Source: Agarophyton chilense
Lineage: Eukaryota > Rhodophyta > Florideophyceae > Gracilariales > Gracilariaceae
Direction of reading: 5' to 3'
NCBI GenBank assembly: GCA_030374765.1
Contig: JARGXX010000027.1
Location: forward strand, 930,001 to 994,000
Length of the DNA: 64,000 nucleotides
Shown here: piece by piece, positions 23,390 to 35,730 of the stretch
Layout: each line of letters opens with the position of its first letter
How positions within the stretch are numbered: the first letter of the stretch is position 1
Translations under genes and position numbers: made by a program
Notes under the pieces: generated by a model
What the model saw: the letters and a program-made list of their open reading frames with translations, nothing else
Database searches by the model: none
What the model was told of the DNA's origin: nothing

Positions 23390-26300
23390 GGAGAAGGTTT
23401 GGAGAGTAAATGAGACTGGACAGAAAATGTGTTTAATGCTTGTGAGAAGATGCTCAGTGTTATGGATGTGAAGTTCAAGCGTATTCGTTTTGGGTGGAGA
23501 CGTATGCACCAGCACGTGAGTCTCTGTAGAATCTGTTAACGTAAAAGCGGTGGAATCGCCAGTGGAGGGAAGGGAAGAAGAGCTCGGCGGGATATATGTG
23601 GCGGAAGACGTTAATCGAACCTTTGATGGAGGAGAAGGGGATGAGACCGAACCCCGCGGAGACGTTGTGGGAGGGGTCGGTGTGATTGAGGGAGAGGGTG
23701 TGGTCGAGTTCATCATCTGTGGACCAACGAGGAGATACGCAGTTGAGGGTCCGGTCAACGGGATCGACTGGTTTGGTGACCTCGACGAAGAATACCAAGG
23801 CATAATACTCATCGTTTGAGTCGTTTTCTTTGAAGTCGAACCGGATAAGGGCTGGAAGGTTGCAGATCCAAGTGGTGGGGAAGGTGCAGTGCTTTGGGGG
23901 AGTACTGGAGAACAAGATGTAGGAGAATTTGGGAGACTTGGATGGACCGAAAGAGGGGGTCGCGAAGATGCGCTGGAGGAGAGGGGCGCATGGCTCTGAT
24001 GAACAGATGCAATTGAAGTGGGAGCCTTAATCACCTAAGTAAAGGTTTAAACCGCGGCAGACGAAAGCTGAGTTGCCCACTTTCAACTTAGGATTGCGAA
24101 GATGAGAAGAGGATGAGGAGAGGCGGAGGGTTTCGAGGCACAGGTTGTGGAAAGCGGGGAGGGCGATTCGAGAGGTCTAGTTGATGAAGGAGATGGTGGA
24201 AGTGAGGAATATGTGTTAGAGGGAGGAGATTGTGGAATGAAGATGGGAGAGGAGGTACTTGTCGGCGGTGAGGACGTCGCGGAGGAGAATAGTGATGCCA
24301 TTGCAGACCATGCAGGGCCGTCGAGGTGGAGGACAAGGGGCGGAATTTGAGGTTGAGATGAAAATGGAGTTGTGGAAGTTCTCTGACTTTTGGATGGCGT
24401 CGGTTCTATCTCAGTGGACTGTTAATTTTTTGCGGGAGGTGCGGCGGTAGTTGTTTTTGAAGAGGAGGTGTGCATGTTCGTAGACGCCTGCGTCACCGAA
24501 GTGGAGGCATCCGTATCTTCTGATGTCTGGGATAAAGTGATCGAGGAGATGGAACTTATGTGTTCGGAAGTTGAACGCCTGGAAGGGGCCGAGGATGGAG
24601 AGGGCGTTTCACTTAAAGTTTTTGGTGACAATCTCCAAGGAGCGAAGGCAGATCTGTGTCCATTCTGGGGAGTTGTGGTAGTGGACCACGTTGTGGACGA
24701 GGTCGGTGTAGGACGTGAAGATGGAGGTGATGGGTGCTGTGTAGACTTCATTGCAACACCGGTCAAAGAAGGCGCCGATGAAGGGGAAGAACATATCCAG
24801 TGCTCTGTAGTCCTTTGCTTCTAGCATTCCTTTGATACCGTTGGGGGTGAAGAAGCAGTTGAGTGAGTTACACTTTTTCGGAGTTGAGAAGTCGATATGA
24901 AGACCCAGAGCGGGGAAGTGGAGTTCGATGTCCGCGAGTATGGTATTGGCGTGGTTCAGAAGAGAGGTGGGGAAGGTTTTGAATGATCTGGTAGAGGGTG
25001 CCGAACCGACGATGGAGAATTTATCTTCGGACTTGAGTCTTTCGATGATGGGGAGCATTATGAGCTTTGAGATGCCGAGATGGAAGTTGTGGAGTTGCTA
25101 GAAGGAGAAGATCGAGTAGGCAGTGAGGAGTGGGGAGACGTTGAGGATTGGGGTTGCCTCGAGGAAGGAGGTGTAGGAGGAGAAAGAGATAGAATGGAGG
25201 AGTTCTGTGGCTTTGTTTCTTAACGTTCTGGCGACGCGTGGTTTGCGGGAAAGAAGAGCTTCCTCAGAGTTTTAGAGCAGTTGCTTGGGCCGAGACCTTG
25301 TTTGGGTGGTGTGGGAGACAGTTCGGAGAATGAGGGTGAGAGTGTAGAAGTTGAGCTCTGAGCAGTGGACGAGGCATCTGTGTCAAGGCTTCATTGGGTT
25401 TGTGCCGTGGAGGACGGCGAGAATGTTTTTTGCTTGCGGGATGTCTGTGCTATAGATTGGCATGACTGGATGGCATTGACGGATGACGCCGTCAGCGTTG
25501 CGGAAGGGGAAACCTTTTAGACCGGCGGAGCAGAGAGGGTTGAGGATCGTGTTAAATGACTTCTGGACGAGTTCCATATGCGTTGTGCGGTCCATGGATT
25601 AGGAGGAGGGGGTGATTTAGATGCACTCCTCGTCTAAAGGGGAGGAAATATTGTTGAATGAAGTAGGGTTGTAACCGACAAGGGTGTGGTTGCAGGCGAT
25701 GCAGTGCAGGCGAGAGGAGTCTGAGAAGTTTAAGAGGGTGATTCGTAAGGGGTACAAGTTGACAAAGGAGCTTTTGAGAGTGGTGGAGGACTTCTGTGAG
25801 TAGAGTTGTAGGAATCCGATGAAGGAGTCGATTCCAGTGGTGTTGGGCTAGTGCCAGATGACGTCTGGGTCTTGGGAGGGGAAGATGTGTTCTTTTATTG
25901 CGGGGAAGACGTATGAGCCGAGTTCAGAAGCCATGGGGTCGGCGAAGGCAGGGATGCCGGTGGTGGAAGATTGCTTGACTGGATTGAAGAAGGAGGTGTT
26001 GTGAGAAGCGAGTTAGAGTTACTGGCGTAGGACTTCTATGGGACTGTAGGCATTGGGATGCCGAAGAGATAGACTGCTGAAAGTCTGAGATTGAGAAGGA
26101 GGGATCCTTGAGGATGTGGATGAGTTCGTCTGCGGTTCGCCTTCCGAGTTTGGTGGGGATGGAGGAGATGGAAATGACCATCTGATGAAGGGTGTGGTTC
26201 ACGGATGAGAAGGGGGTGATTTTCGAGAGGGATGCGGAGGGGGAAGCGGTGTGGAGCATATCAGCTGTATCTCCGAAACGTGTTGCCAGAGTGATTTGGT

Positions 26301-26676
26301 TGGAGTGATATGGGTCTTTGTCTTGGAGTGCTGCGTTATCGGAGGGGCGGTTTGACACAAGGAAGGAGGCGGTTTGGGAGGTTTGGATGCGTGTTTTTTT
26401 GGTGCGTGGAGCGAGCGTGAAACCGCTCTGGGAGGTTTGGAAGACGTAGGGTCTGGAGGTTTTGCCGTGTCGACAGCGTTTTTGATGCTGAGAGAGAGAG
26501 TAGAAGGAGTTTGTTCGATAGAAGCAACCAGGAAAGCAGCAAAACGGAAGGACGGGAAAGGGCTTGAATGGAGATGGGAGGATGTGAAAAGGTGAAGCGG
26601 AAAGTATAGCTTTTAATGATACTTCACGAGGGGAAATTTTATTGAAAGCTAAACTCTCCCCCTCGCCACGGGGCAT
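23390..26676 (-). pseudogene. KDZ/Plavaka-like transposase, decayed
   Basis: A minus-strand coding stretch of about 3.3 kb, the length expected of a KDZ-superfamily transposase. The N-terminus holds a zinc-finger motif C-x3-C-x12-H-x3-C (residues about 47-68). This fits the N-terminal finger of fungal Plavaka elements. From about 25,920 to 25,380 one frame with several in-frame stops reads through FSDSSRLHCIACN, then RNADGVIRQCHPVMPIY, then a CHRC-type Cys pair interrupted by a stop. The last two resemble the Plavaka pattern of a 'DG..R.C.P' block followed by a CxxC. Further open blocks lie at 25,058-24,609, 24,766-24,422 and 23,915-23,475. Family assignment rests on motif memory, not a search. 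No terminal inverted repeats were found. DUF-type host genes remain possible. Confidence 0.45.
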
Positions 26677-26679
26677 TGG

Positions 26680-27990
26680 AGGCGGAAAGCTTCCATGAAA
26701 GCTTTGGCAGCGTGCAAAGATGCACTGCGGGAGAACTCGTGTGAATCGTGTGAGCTTGTTTTTGATTTTGGGCGAAAAAGCTAGAAGAAATCGGTACAGG
26801 CGGCGAGGGTGTTTATAGGGGTTAGGCTGTGTGCGTAGCTCATGGGTGCCTCATGTCTTCAAAATCGCTGGGCTGTTTGGAATGCGCCTGTTGAGCTATG
26901 TGGGCGATCGGCGCTGCTGATCTCCACGTCGTCGCCAGTGTAGAGGCCGGCAGTGAAAGGCGGGGTCCGAAACGGACATTTTCTCTTGTTCTCTGTGTTT
27001 TCTATCTGTTGAAGGTATGTGCGGTGCTGAGCGATGTATGAGGAATCGGTTGTTACTCAATTTATTCTCGAAGTGGATTCACGAAGCGGGAAGTTTTATC
27101 TGCAGTGTTTTAGTTGAAGTATTGATCCAATCATCTGGTTTAGGCTTGCTTGTGTGTGTGTCTGTGTGTGAAGTAAGATAGGTAACGCGTGAAAGATGAC
27201 ATCACGAAATGTTTGAAGAAGTTCGTTTGCTTTCTGCAACGCTTGAATGGCAGACTGTGACTGACTATGTTTTGCTTTTCTGTATTCAGTTGCATTTCTA
27301 GGCGTGCTTTTTTCGATTCTTGGGTGCCTTTACATTTTGAGTGGTAATTTGTCATGTTTTTTTGGGGGGTAGGTACTAATTTCGGATGGATCCTATGTGG
27401 TGTGAGTGATATTAGCCATGCTCAGGATGGGCCAGAAAAGCTGTTCCAGAGGGTGGTGTAGTGACCCCTTTTAGCCGAGAAAGTCCGTTTATTCTAGACA
27501 AAAACATCGACTAATCTTTTTTATTTGCTATTTTGCTAGTATGAGTGTGGTAAAATACACGTCGTATCTGACATTCATTTCTACTAGTTCTCTAGTGCTA
27601 AAAGGGAGAACCTGGGCTACCAAAGTCTTCACCTCATCCTAGACGTTTGCTAGTTTGCTAGATTTTCTAGCACTTTCATACTAGCACATTCGCAGAGTTA
27701 CAACGGACTTCCTAGTGTGTATACGACCACTGGCCTCATATGAGGCCAAATTTACAACATTGATAATTTTTGTAAACTTTGTCAATTTCCTTAAATTTTT
27801 GTGCCTAGACGTTGTCAACACTCTCTTCTTCTCTGGCGTCAACCTCAAATATCACGAAAGATCGTCCACAACCTGTAAAAAACATCATCTTTACTTCATT
27901 CTTTCATAATTTATCAAATATGTCATCATCTATGGATATCCGTCGTGTAGTGGGAAACAGATTACATACCCGGGCACGTCTCACAACAAC
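26680..27990. other. No gene recognised
   Basis: Between the KDZ-like start and the piggyBac gene I see only short ORFs without codon or motif support, a small TG-rich microsatellite near 27,150-27,170, and an 18-bp palindrome at 27,731-27,748 that recurs beyond the piggyBac gene. Confidence 0.5.
27731..27748. repeat. 18-bp palindrome left of piggyBac gene
   Basis: TGGCCTCATATGAGGCCA is a perfect palindrome. A copy with one mismatch lies at 31,200-31,217, so the pair brackets the piggyBac gene about 3.5 kb apart. It could be a terminal or subterminal motif of the transposon. No TTAA site was found directly beside it. Confidence 0.5.
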
Positions 27991-27999
27991 ATAGAGCGA

Positions 28000-30716
28000 C
28001 TGTAAAAGCTTCTTTGGCACGCAATGGAAGACGAAACTGGTCAGCGGAAGTGTTACAAAAGTGGACGTTGTTGTCAAAAAAAATTGGAGACACACTTCTG
28101 TCAGGATAAACTTCGAGCTACCTGGTCTCCAGAAAGTGTGCACTCCCAATCTTTGCAATGTAAAAGCCGGAGATCATGTCACGGTTCAGGAAACTGCTTA
28201 AGAAGCCATCAATTCCAACGTGGAGATAAATGGTGCTGCTATTACTAATGAAGTTTCGAACAATGAAGAGCAGCATACTGTCACGGATGGCGATCACTGT
28301 CACACAATGAATCCGTTGAGCCCTCCTACTGTGACAAATATTGAAACGCAAGACAGTTTGGTCGAAGATCATTCGACGAAATGGACAACTGAAAATGTAT
28401 CCTTGACTCTGAATGGTCTAGTGCAAATGCATCAATGGAAAGTCACGGGACCTGTTGGAGATTTTATCTCCCCCATTCATGCACCTTCGGGACTCTCTCC
28501 ATACGATTTATTCATGTGGATGTTTCCTGTAGCTCATTTGGAAAAAATAATTCGATCTACCAACTCTCGACTGGAAGAAAATGGTCTAAAGCCGACTGCA
28601 GGAGGTGAAATTTTGAAGTTTTTCGGTTTGATGGTGTTAATGACATGCTTCGAGTTTTCAAATAGAAGATCGCTTTGGTCTAAAGACACGTTTTCTAAAT
28701 ATGTCGAATCTCCGCAGCTCGGAAAGATCATGTCACGAAATCGTTTGAACATATAAGGCAATTCATCGTTTTCAGTGGCTCTGGAAACCATAAAAAATCA
28801 GAAAAATGCAGGTGGTCATGCGTTTCTGAGTTTGTGAAAGCTATAGATGACCATCGGAAAGCGTTCGTAACTCCGTCACACACTTTGTGCGTGGATGAAA
28901 GTATGTCAAGTTGGTATGGACTTGGAGGGAACTGGATTGAAATTGGACTTCTACACTACACTATGTAGTATTCTACTATGTCGGGGAATCCGATAGGCTG
29001 ATTTTTCGCGAAGTCGCGGATGGAACTCATAAGTGAGTGATATCATCAGACTTGTGATATGAAACGGCACACCGCGTAGGATGCCAGGAGGCAGGGTACA
29101 TTGTTGGAATACGTGGTATCACGAGTGAAGTGGCTTGCAACGGCGCATGTAGTGGCGATCTACGTGGCTGGTTTTACTACCCTTTGTAGCTAGACGTCCA
29201 TTACGGACCATACCCATACAGTGGTTTGGCTAAGTGGCTGACCACTGGGTATTATTTATATGTTGATTTGGGCACTCACCCTGGTACACAGTAAATAGTG
29301 TACCAGAAGGAAGCGCCGACTCCAAGTAAAGGAGACAACATGGGCATCATGACTATTCTGTTCCTCGCTTAGGATTCCTTAACCGGAGATCCGGACGAGC
29401 TATAATAGATAGTCAGCCCCCAACCACTTCGCGAGCCTTCTCGTACCTACGTTCCATCAACGTTTTACAGTTGCACTGGTCACCCTCGCTGGCGAGTAGT
29501 GGCCTTACACCCCACTTCCAGCTCGCTGGTGTTGTAGCTCTACCACCCCTTTTCCTTCGCCGCAAGCGACCCATCGGCAGTCCGAACGCTGTCGCAGGTG
29601 TCTGCTCTCTCCGTTAGAGCGGATAGTACACACTGCTCTTGATAGGAAACCTGAAAATGGTTGTGAATAAAAGACAGTGTGTTGTGGAAGGAGTGGAATT
29701 ATTCTCAAAATAGGAATCACGATTGGAGCTACGCAACCAGAAGTACCGCCTTTTGAATCAGAACATGCACATGGAACAACTGTCTTAATGAGACTTGTTG
29801 ACAATTGGTTTGCAACCGATCGAATCGTTTGTGCCGATTCATATTTTGCATCTGTTGAAACCGCTAAAGAACTTTTAAAAAGAGGAATGCGGTTTATTGG
29901 GGTCGTAAAAACAGCCACCAGAAGGTTTCCTATGAAACATCTTTCCGAACGTACGATGACGGCACGAGGCCAGCACGTGTCAATGGTCTCGAATCTGCCT
30001 GAATTGGATCGAAAGTTGATGTGTGTGCTCTGGGCGGACCGCGAGAAGAGATATTTCATCAACACTTGTAGCAGTACCCAACCAGGAACTCCCATTTCTC
30101 GTGAAAGATGGAGGACAACTGATGGAATAACAAAGAAAATCCGCTTTCCATTGTTACTCCAGAAGTTTGTGAGGAGTACAATTTTTGTTGTTCAAGAATT
30201 GATAGGCATAATAGGTCACGTCAAGATTATCTGAACATGGAAAAGAAGTTTGAAGTGAAAGAATGGTCTTTTAGAGTGAATACTTCTTTGCTGGCAATGT
30301 GCGTGGTTGATGCTTGGAATCTTTACAAGGGTGCCTACGGAAACACATTGAATATTACACCGCATAATTTCTATTTTAATCTCGCAGACGGATAAATAGA
30401 TAACAACTGGGATGCTATTCAAACTATGAAAAGAAAATGTAAGGAGGAAGATGAAATAGAAAACCCATACGTGGCTGGTACCGGCATTCATTTAATGGAC
30501 ACCAATCGAAAAAGAAGGAACTTGGATTGTTCTTTTACGTCTCAAACATATCAAGGACGATGCAAAGTCTGCAAGACCACTTACAACTCCAAACTTGTTT
30601 GCTCAGAATGCAAAAAGTACAATGATATGGATGTTTATATATGTCACAGTGGAACCGGTCGGGAGTGTTTTATAGATCATCTGCGTGACATTCATCACAT
30701 TTCGAGCAACATTTAG
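28000..30716 (+). pseudogene. piggyBac transposase (DDE_Tnp_1_7), split by a solo LTR
   Basis: Cut-and-paste transposase of the piggyBac superfamily. The N-terminal part at about 28,000-28,200 reads in a different frame from the rest. The core starts near 28,460 (SPYDLFMWMFP, FFGLMVLMT). The three catalytic Asp are visible in DESMSSWYG (about 28,894), CADSYFAS (about 29,836) and VVDAWNLY (about 30,309), with YN..SRIDRHNRSRQD before the last. The C-terminus has a Cys/His-rich cross-brace finger (CKVC, CSEC, CHSGTGREC, HLRDIHH; about 30,550-30,700), as in active piggyBac enzymes. Beyond the 667-bp LTR insertion it carries about three frame changes and at least two in-frame stops (about 28,198 and 30,393), so it is dead. 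No terminal TTAA was identified. Confidence 0.9.
28964..29630 (+). repeat. Solo LTR of the A/B family inside piggyBac
   Basis: A single 667-bp LTR, TGTAGTATTC...GGATAGTACA, without any internal element sequence. It is flanked by CACTA on the left (28,959-28,963) and CACTG on the right (29,631-29,635), a five-base duplication with one difference. The piggyBac frame reads HYT before and TALDRKPE after it, so the insertion lies in coding sequence. It is the trace of an element removed by recombination between its two LTRs. Confidence 0.9.
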
Positions 30717-30719
30717 TCA

Positions 30720-31319
30720 ACAAAATTGATGGTCATGTGTCAACATGCGTTGTTAAGGCTTTTTAGAGGCATCTTTTGAAAGTATAAAGCAAAAGTTCAA
30801 ATTACCTTAAGCTCCCTACTAATTCAATCCGCGTTATTCAATTTGCTAGATAAATTATGGTCTCTGACGAAACCATCCTTTTAGCAGATTTCCCCTTAGT
30901 CTGTCTGCTGTTCAAGTGGACGCAATTGCGTTCTTAGACCATAATAATTTTTAGAATTAGTCGAGCTCCTGTAAGAGTTTTCGAGTTACACTGAACTCAG
31001 CGAGGTTTGAAGTCTGTTTTTATCAGTCTTCGAGCGGTCGTGAAACCACAGAGCTGCTGTTACTGAAGACAACTGTCTAAGGAATGTACTTTAAAGCAAG
31101 AGGAACATGGTTAGAAAATTAGTTTTTTTCTTAGAAAATAGAATACGCCGCTGGAGCATGGAAACCAGCGATTTTTAGTAATTCTTTGGAAAATAGAACT
31201 GGCGTCATATGAGGCCAATCTGCCGGGCGTGTGGACACTAGCATTAAAATACTAGAATTTTTGGAAGTAAATCTTCATTTCCAAGAACACAAACGCGTCG
31301 CCCAGAGCGAGCGTGCGTA
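30720..31319. other. No gene recognised
   Basis: This is A/T-richer sequence after the piggyBac gene. It holds the second 18-bp palindrome at 31,200-31,217 and no supported ORF. Confidence 0.5.
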
Positions 31320-33455
31320 ATCCAACTCGATTTTTCTGGCTCGTTGACGGTGTGCTAGCATGTCAGAGTAGGCCTCCTGAATCACCTCATCTGTTGCATA
31401 GGTTTCCAAGAGGAATTTCACCACCTGTGGGTATGTACTCAGCATTTAGGTCTTTTCATCATCCACCGCCGTGGTATTGCCTTGTAGGAGACTGTGCAAT
31501 ATGTCTGCGGCCTGATTCTTGAGGTAAAACTGAAATAACCAAATTGTGGCACCTTCTGAAATCCCATTTTGGTCACATACTATCTGCAATATCAGAAGGA
31601 AGTCGATGATAGCAATGGGGTCATCTCCCGAGAAATTGTTATCCCTCATCTGGAAACTAAGCTTCCGGTGATGCTTAGTTATCTTCTGAGCCACCTCTTT
31701 GGCATACTCGGAGTTCTTTTTTTCAAACCTATAGGTGTGATATTTGACAACATTTGTAAAAAGATCGCTCAACGGAACGATCGCCTGGAGGTCGAGATCG
31801 TTGTCGGAATGCGACTTCGACGAGTCATACCGCTTGGTCTTATCCTTGCGAATTTTTTACCGCTCCTTACGACAGGAATCCTTCCTGCGTGTCCGCGAAC
31901 CTCTTCGGTTGTCATCCGTTGACCCACCAGATTCGGTTTCCGAGCTCGAAGAGTCAGGGTACCACCGGTACCCCTTTCTCGTCGCTCTTTTTGTTTTCTT
32001 TGTTTTCTTTCCAGATGGTAGTCGGTAATTCTTCTCTTCCGAGCTCGACAACCCATCCTTACCTCCAGAATCTCCGCCTATGGTTCCATGAGCAGCTCTA
32101 CTAACAGGTTTCGGTGGGTAATAATACCCTGGGCCCTCCATCGCCGGAGGCTCTGCCCCTCTCCAAGTTCGGGCGTGTGGCTTCCCACTAGTTTGCAAAG
32201 TAGGAAGGTTGGTTTGGAGATCGAAAATACAACGAGGTTTCTGAAGAGCTTGGGTCTACACCTTTACGGTGTTTGATTTCGCCCCTACAGCGGGTTTGAA
32301 ACCCTAATGGGCTTGTAGGGATAGCGCTACCGATTGGTCGATTTGCCCTCTTACCTCGTTCTTGAGATAATTGATGTTAAGTACCAGCACGCGGTCCATC
32401 AATTCCTGATAGACCCGATCCACCATCACCCATGGAATTGAATCGATATCTAGACGGGGACCAGGGGTTTCATCCTTTTGTCCAACCACATTGGTATTTT
32501 GGGCTTCTGTTGAGGGATCTACTATCTCTCGTCCCTACACATCGATCTGAGTGGTTCCCGGTTTCCGAAGAAGTTCCTCAGGGTTGTTCAGAATTTGTTG
32601 TGAAAGTAGTATTTGTGGGAGGGGGGGCACCAATTGGTGCACTACGCGCCCTAATGACGCTTCTCGGCGCATTTTTCGATGATTTCTCCAATAAGGTAAA
32701 CTAATGAGCCATCAGTTGCTATTTCAGTGAATCCTTAACCAAACGGTACGGGTTCAACTCCATATCCTCCCTTTTAATTTAAAACGTGATGAACACCAAA
32801 TTCTAAGTCAGGGGACCAAAATGTAGTATAAACCAAAACGGTGGCGGGGGTGTAAGGGTCCAACAGGAACGGCGGGTGTACTGAGACCATGGTGGTAGAC
32901 GTTGATGCACAGCGCACTGGGTTCTGGAAAACCGTAAGGACAATAGACTTTCCTTTATTGTCGACTGTAGAAACGAAAAGGGGGAACAGTAGTCAAATAG
33001 GTGCTTAACTTTACAATAGTGACCGGGGTGACCATGCTTGGTGAGGATATAAAGTTTAGCAGCCACCCGACCTAAGGTGGCGCTCTTCGTCACGTGGCCA
33101 CGGGGAGGTGCACTTGAGATGCGACTCCCTATCTACCTAATCCTATCTATCTGATAATGAATTAGCAGAAATCTATAGTAATTGCTAACTAAACCACTCT
33201 AGTACACGGCGCATGCCGGCAACCATTCAGGTCGAACACGTGGCATTCTTTCCTCCTTGGTGGAGTTCACTGCGTGCATCCGAAAACGCCCAATTCCCCA
33301 GAATCCCAAACGGTTGACCAATGGAAGTAGGACAGGAAGGCTTACTCCTGCCCCAGATCTGAGAATCTGAGGGGGGGGGGAGGGGGGGTATGCGGTACCA
33401 GCTCCAGATTCTGAGATGCGTTTTCTAGTAACTGGCACGTAATGAACAGATAGTA
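31320..33455 (-). mobile_element. Element G: gag and probable 5' LTR of another chromovirus
   Basis: This is a partial LTR retrotransposon fossil on the minus strand. Reading leftwards from 32,820: a primer-binding site at 32,801-32,818 nearly identical to those of B and C, a leader, then gag (about 32,490-31,440). One gag block (NNFSGDDPIAIIDFL) aligns with the gag of C (LFSGEDPVLVLDFL) and of B (IFDGKTPILIIEFL). The probable LTR starts at 32,822 (TGTAGTATAAACC on +); its right end near 33,455 is uncertain. No pol is present. It is broken, with about five or more breaks. Confidence 0.65.
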
Positions 33456-33533
33456 TCACTCTTTAATAGTATCCGGTAGACCCTACCACCATCTCCACCC
33501 TCGCTCACCATAATCCCTCCTTGCCACCACAAC

Positions 33534-34740
33534 ATGAACGATGTTAGCAGCACTTTGATATCATCTCCACTTTTTCAAGCCTGTCTCCTGGTTCCGGTTG
33601 TAGTACTCACCTATCTCATCAAGAATCACGAACGAAGTTCCCAGCGTCCGAAAAGATGCACCGCAGGTAGAAATTTCTGTGCTCCGATATCTTCAAGGCC
33701 CGCATCCATACTACGCCATGGCGAAAGTTCCTACTGAGCGGGACTGAAAAAGAGTTTTTGGTAGCCACAAACTTTCCTCGTTCACCGTTCTTGTCTAAGA
33801 TGCTAAAATTGTTTGAAATGAATAGGCTAAACATTTGGAAAGGTTCTCCATTTCGTAGAACGGCTAGCGCAGCAGGGCGAAGAGCATTTCTCCACTCCGA
33901 AAATCTTCTAGGATTGGCGCTCTGGTACATTAAAAGCGGAGACGTTGACTACACATTTTACCTTATGTTCGGCATAACGACGTCTTCGTTATCGGAATGG
34001 TTAAGTTTCCCTTCGGACGTGCTTTCAGAAGTGGTATGTGATCCCCAATAATCTTGAGTTACTAATTGAGTGGCCAACACGAAGCGAAACGGAAGAATAC
34101 TGCAATCTTCTGCAAACCAGCCGCCTTCATGCTTTCGCGCTCCGCGGAGTGTTTGGAGACAGAGACGGTGCACGTCTTCTCTGCGCAGAGTTCGTAGATT
34201 TTGATACGCAGAATGCGTTCTACAACGCGATGACGCAAAACGTGGAGGCAACAAACTCGTTAGTATGAAACTTCAAGGGAGATATTATTCACGCCTGTGT
34301 GAAAGTTCCGGGAAGTTGCCGTCACAGCAAGCTTGCTTACGTCTCAGGACAGTATCCGCCGTCGTTGATTGAAAATTGTAACACACCTACTGGTTTCGCT
34401 TTTCTCGGCGATAGTGCCTTCTTGAACAATACGAGAATAACGAATGGTAAGGTCGTTAGAGCGCATAAAAGTAACGAGATGAGAACAATGCCACGCTCTA
34501 CCGGTGGTGCGGCCACAGACCTTGCCCTGCTGAGAATATATCCAAGCGAACGACAGAGTGCGGAATGGGGAGTTAGAAGGCTGAAAGGATCATTCCGTCG
34601 ATTGACGAATCGATTGTGTGCCGATCATTACAAACGAGGTTGACTGCTCAGTGTGGCGTGCCACATTGTGAACTATCGCACCAGAAACATGGGATACAAT
34701 CAAATTTCAACCGTTTACGGTGCTCGACATGATACCTAGC
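33534..34740 (+). pseudogene. PIF/Harbinger-type transposase (DDE_Tnp_4) remnant
   Basis: Transposase-related sequence in more than one + frame. The part at about 33,890-34,030 (LLGLALWYIKSGDVDYTFYL, then FGITTSSLSEW) matches the helix-turn-helix-like region ahead of DDE_Tnp_4 domains. The catalytic region follows: FGDRDGARL (about 34,160), KVPGSCRHSKLA (about 34,300), GDSAFLNN (about 34,410) with the catalytic Asp, and SAEWGVRRLKGSFRRL (about 34,560-34,610) with the Glu. The C-terminal NYRTRNMGYNQISTVYGARH near 34,670-34,730 is in another frame. At least two frame changes and a stop at about 34,267 make it dead. The partner Myb-like ORF and terminal repeats were not found. Confidence 0.7.
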
Positions 34741-34895
34741 CGAATCGTTGCTTCTCTGGGGCGTAAATGGCAAAGTGCCAGCCCAAGTCATGCCCATATG
34801 CACTTCAAGCCAGTTATTGTGGTCCCATGCTCCACTTATTTGACTTTTGGAGTGTAGTGGACACCCATTTACTTGCTGCCGGACGTGTTGCTCAC

Positions 34896-35562
34896 TGTAG
34901 TATCCGCTCTAACGGAGAAAGCAGACACCTGCGACAGCGTTCGGACTGCCGATAGGTCGCTCGCGGCGTAGTAAAACGGGTGGTAGAGCTACAACACCAG
35001 CGAGCTGGAAGTGGGGTGTAAGGCCACTACTCGCCAGCGAAGGTGAACAGTGCAACTTTAAAACGTTGATGAAACGTAGGTCCGAGACGGCTCGTAAAGT
35101 GGTTGGGGGCTCATTATCTATTATGGCTCGTCCGGGTCTCCGGTTAAGGAATCCTAAGCGAGGAACAGAATAGTCATGATGTCCATGTTGTCTCCTTTAC
35201 TTGGAGTCGGCGCTCACCTCTGGTGCACTATATACTGTGTGCCAGGGTGAGTGCCCAAATAAATATATAAATAATACCCAGTGGTCAGCCACTTAGCCAA
35301 ACCACTGTATGGGTATGGTCCCTAATGGACGTCTAGCTACAAAGGGTAGTAAAACTTGCCACGTGGACCGCCACTACATGCGCCGTTGCAAGCCACTCCA
35401 CTCGTGATACCACGTGTTCCACTAATGTCCCCTGCCTCCTGGCATTCTACGCGGTGTGCCGTTTCATATCACAAGTTTGATGACATCACTAACTTATGAG
35501 TTCCAACCGCGACTTCGCGAAAAATCATCCTATCGGATTCCCCGACATAGTAGAATACTACA
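34896..35562 (-). repeat. 3' LTR of element B
   Basis: A 667-bp terminal repeat, in coding orientation TGTAGTATTC...GGATACTACA. It is flanked outside by CTCAC and inside by the polypurine tract GAGGGGGTA (35,563-35,571, minus strand). The start codon of the antisense ORF lies only about 170 bp inside the element, so this LTR is the natural place for an antisense promoter. Confidence 0.95.
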
Positions 35563-35730
35563 TACCCCCCTCGTTAAGCGCGAACCATGGGGGACGCAAG
35601 AAGCGTTTATACGCAGTCGGACCGGTGTTCCGGGTATTCATCGTCATCACGAATTCCTCGCCGCCCGACCAACTCTTACAGTTCTTAACAGCATTCTACT
35701 CCTCACCGCTCTTCAGCTCGATATCTCGCG

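Noticed and set aside
33369-33389. G-rich homopolymer run as a functional G-quadruplex
   Set aside because: It is a plain poly-G tract interrupted once, within a probable LTR. Slippage explains it and no regulated gene lies beside it.
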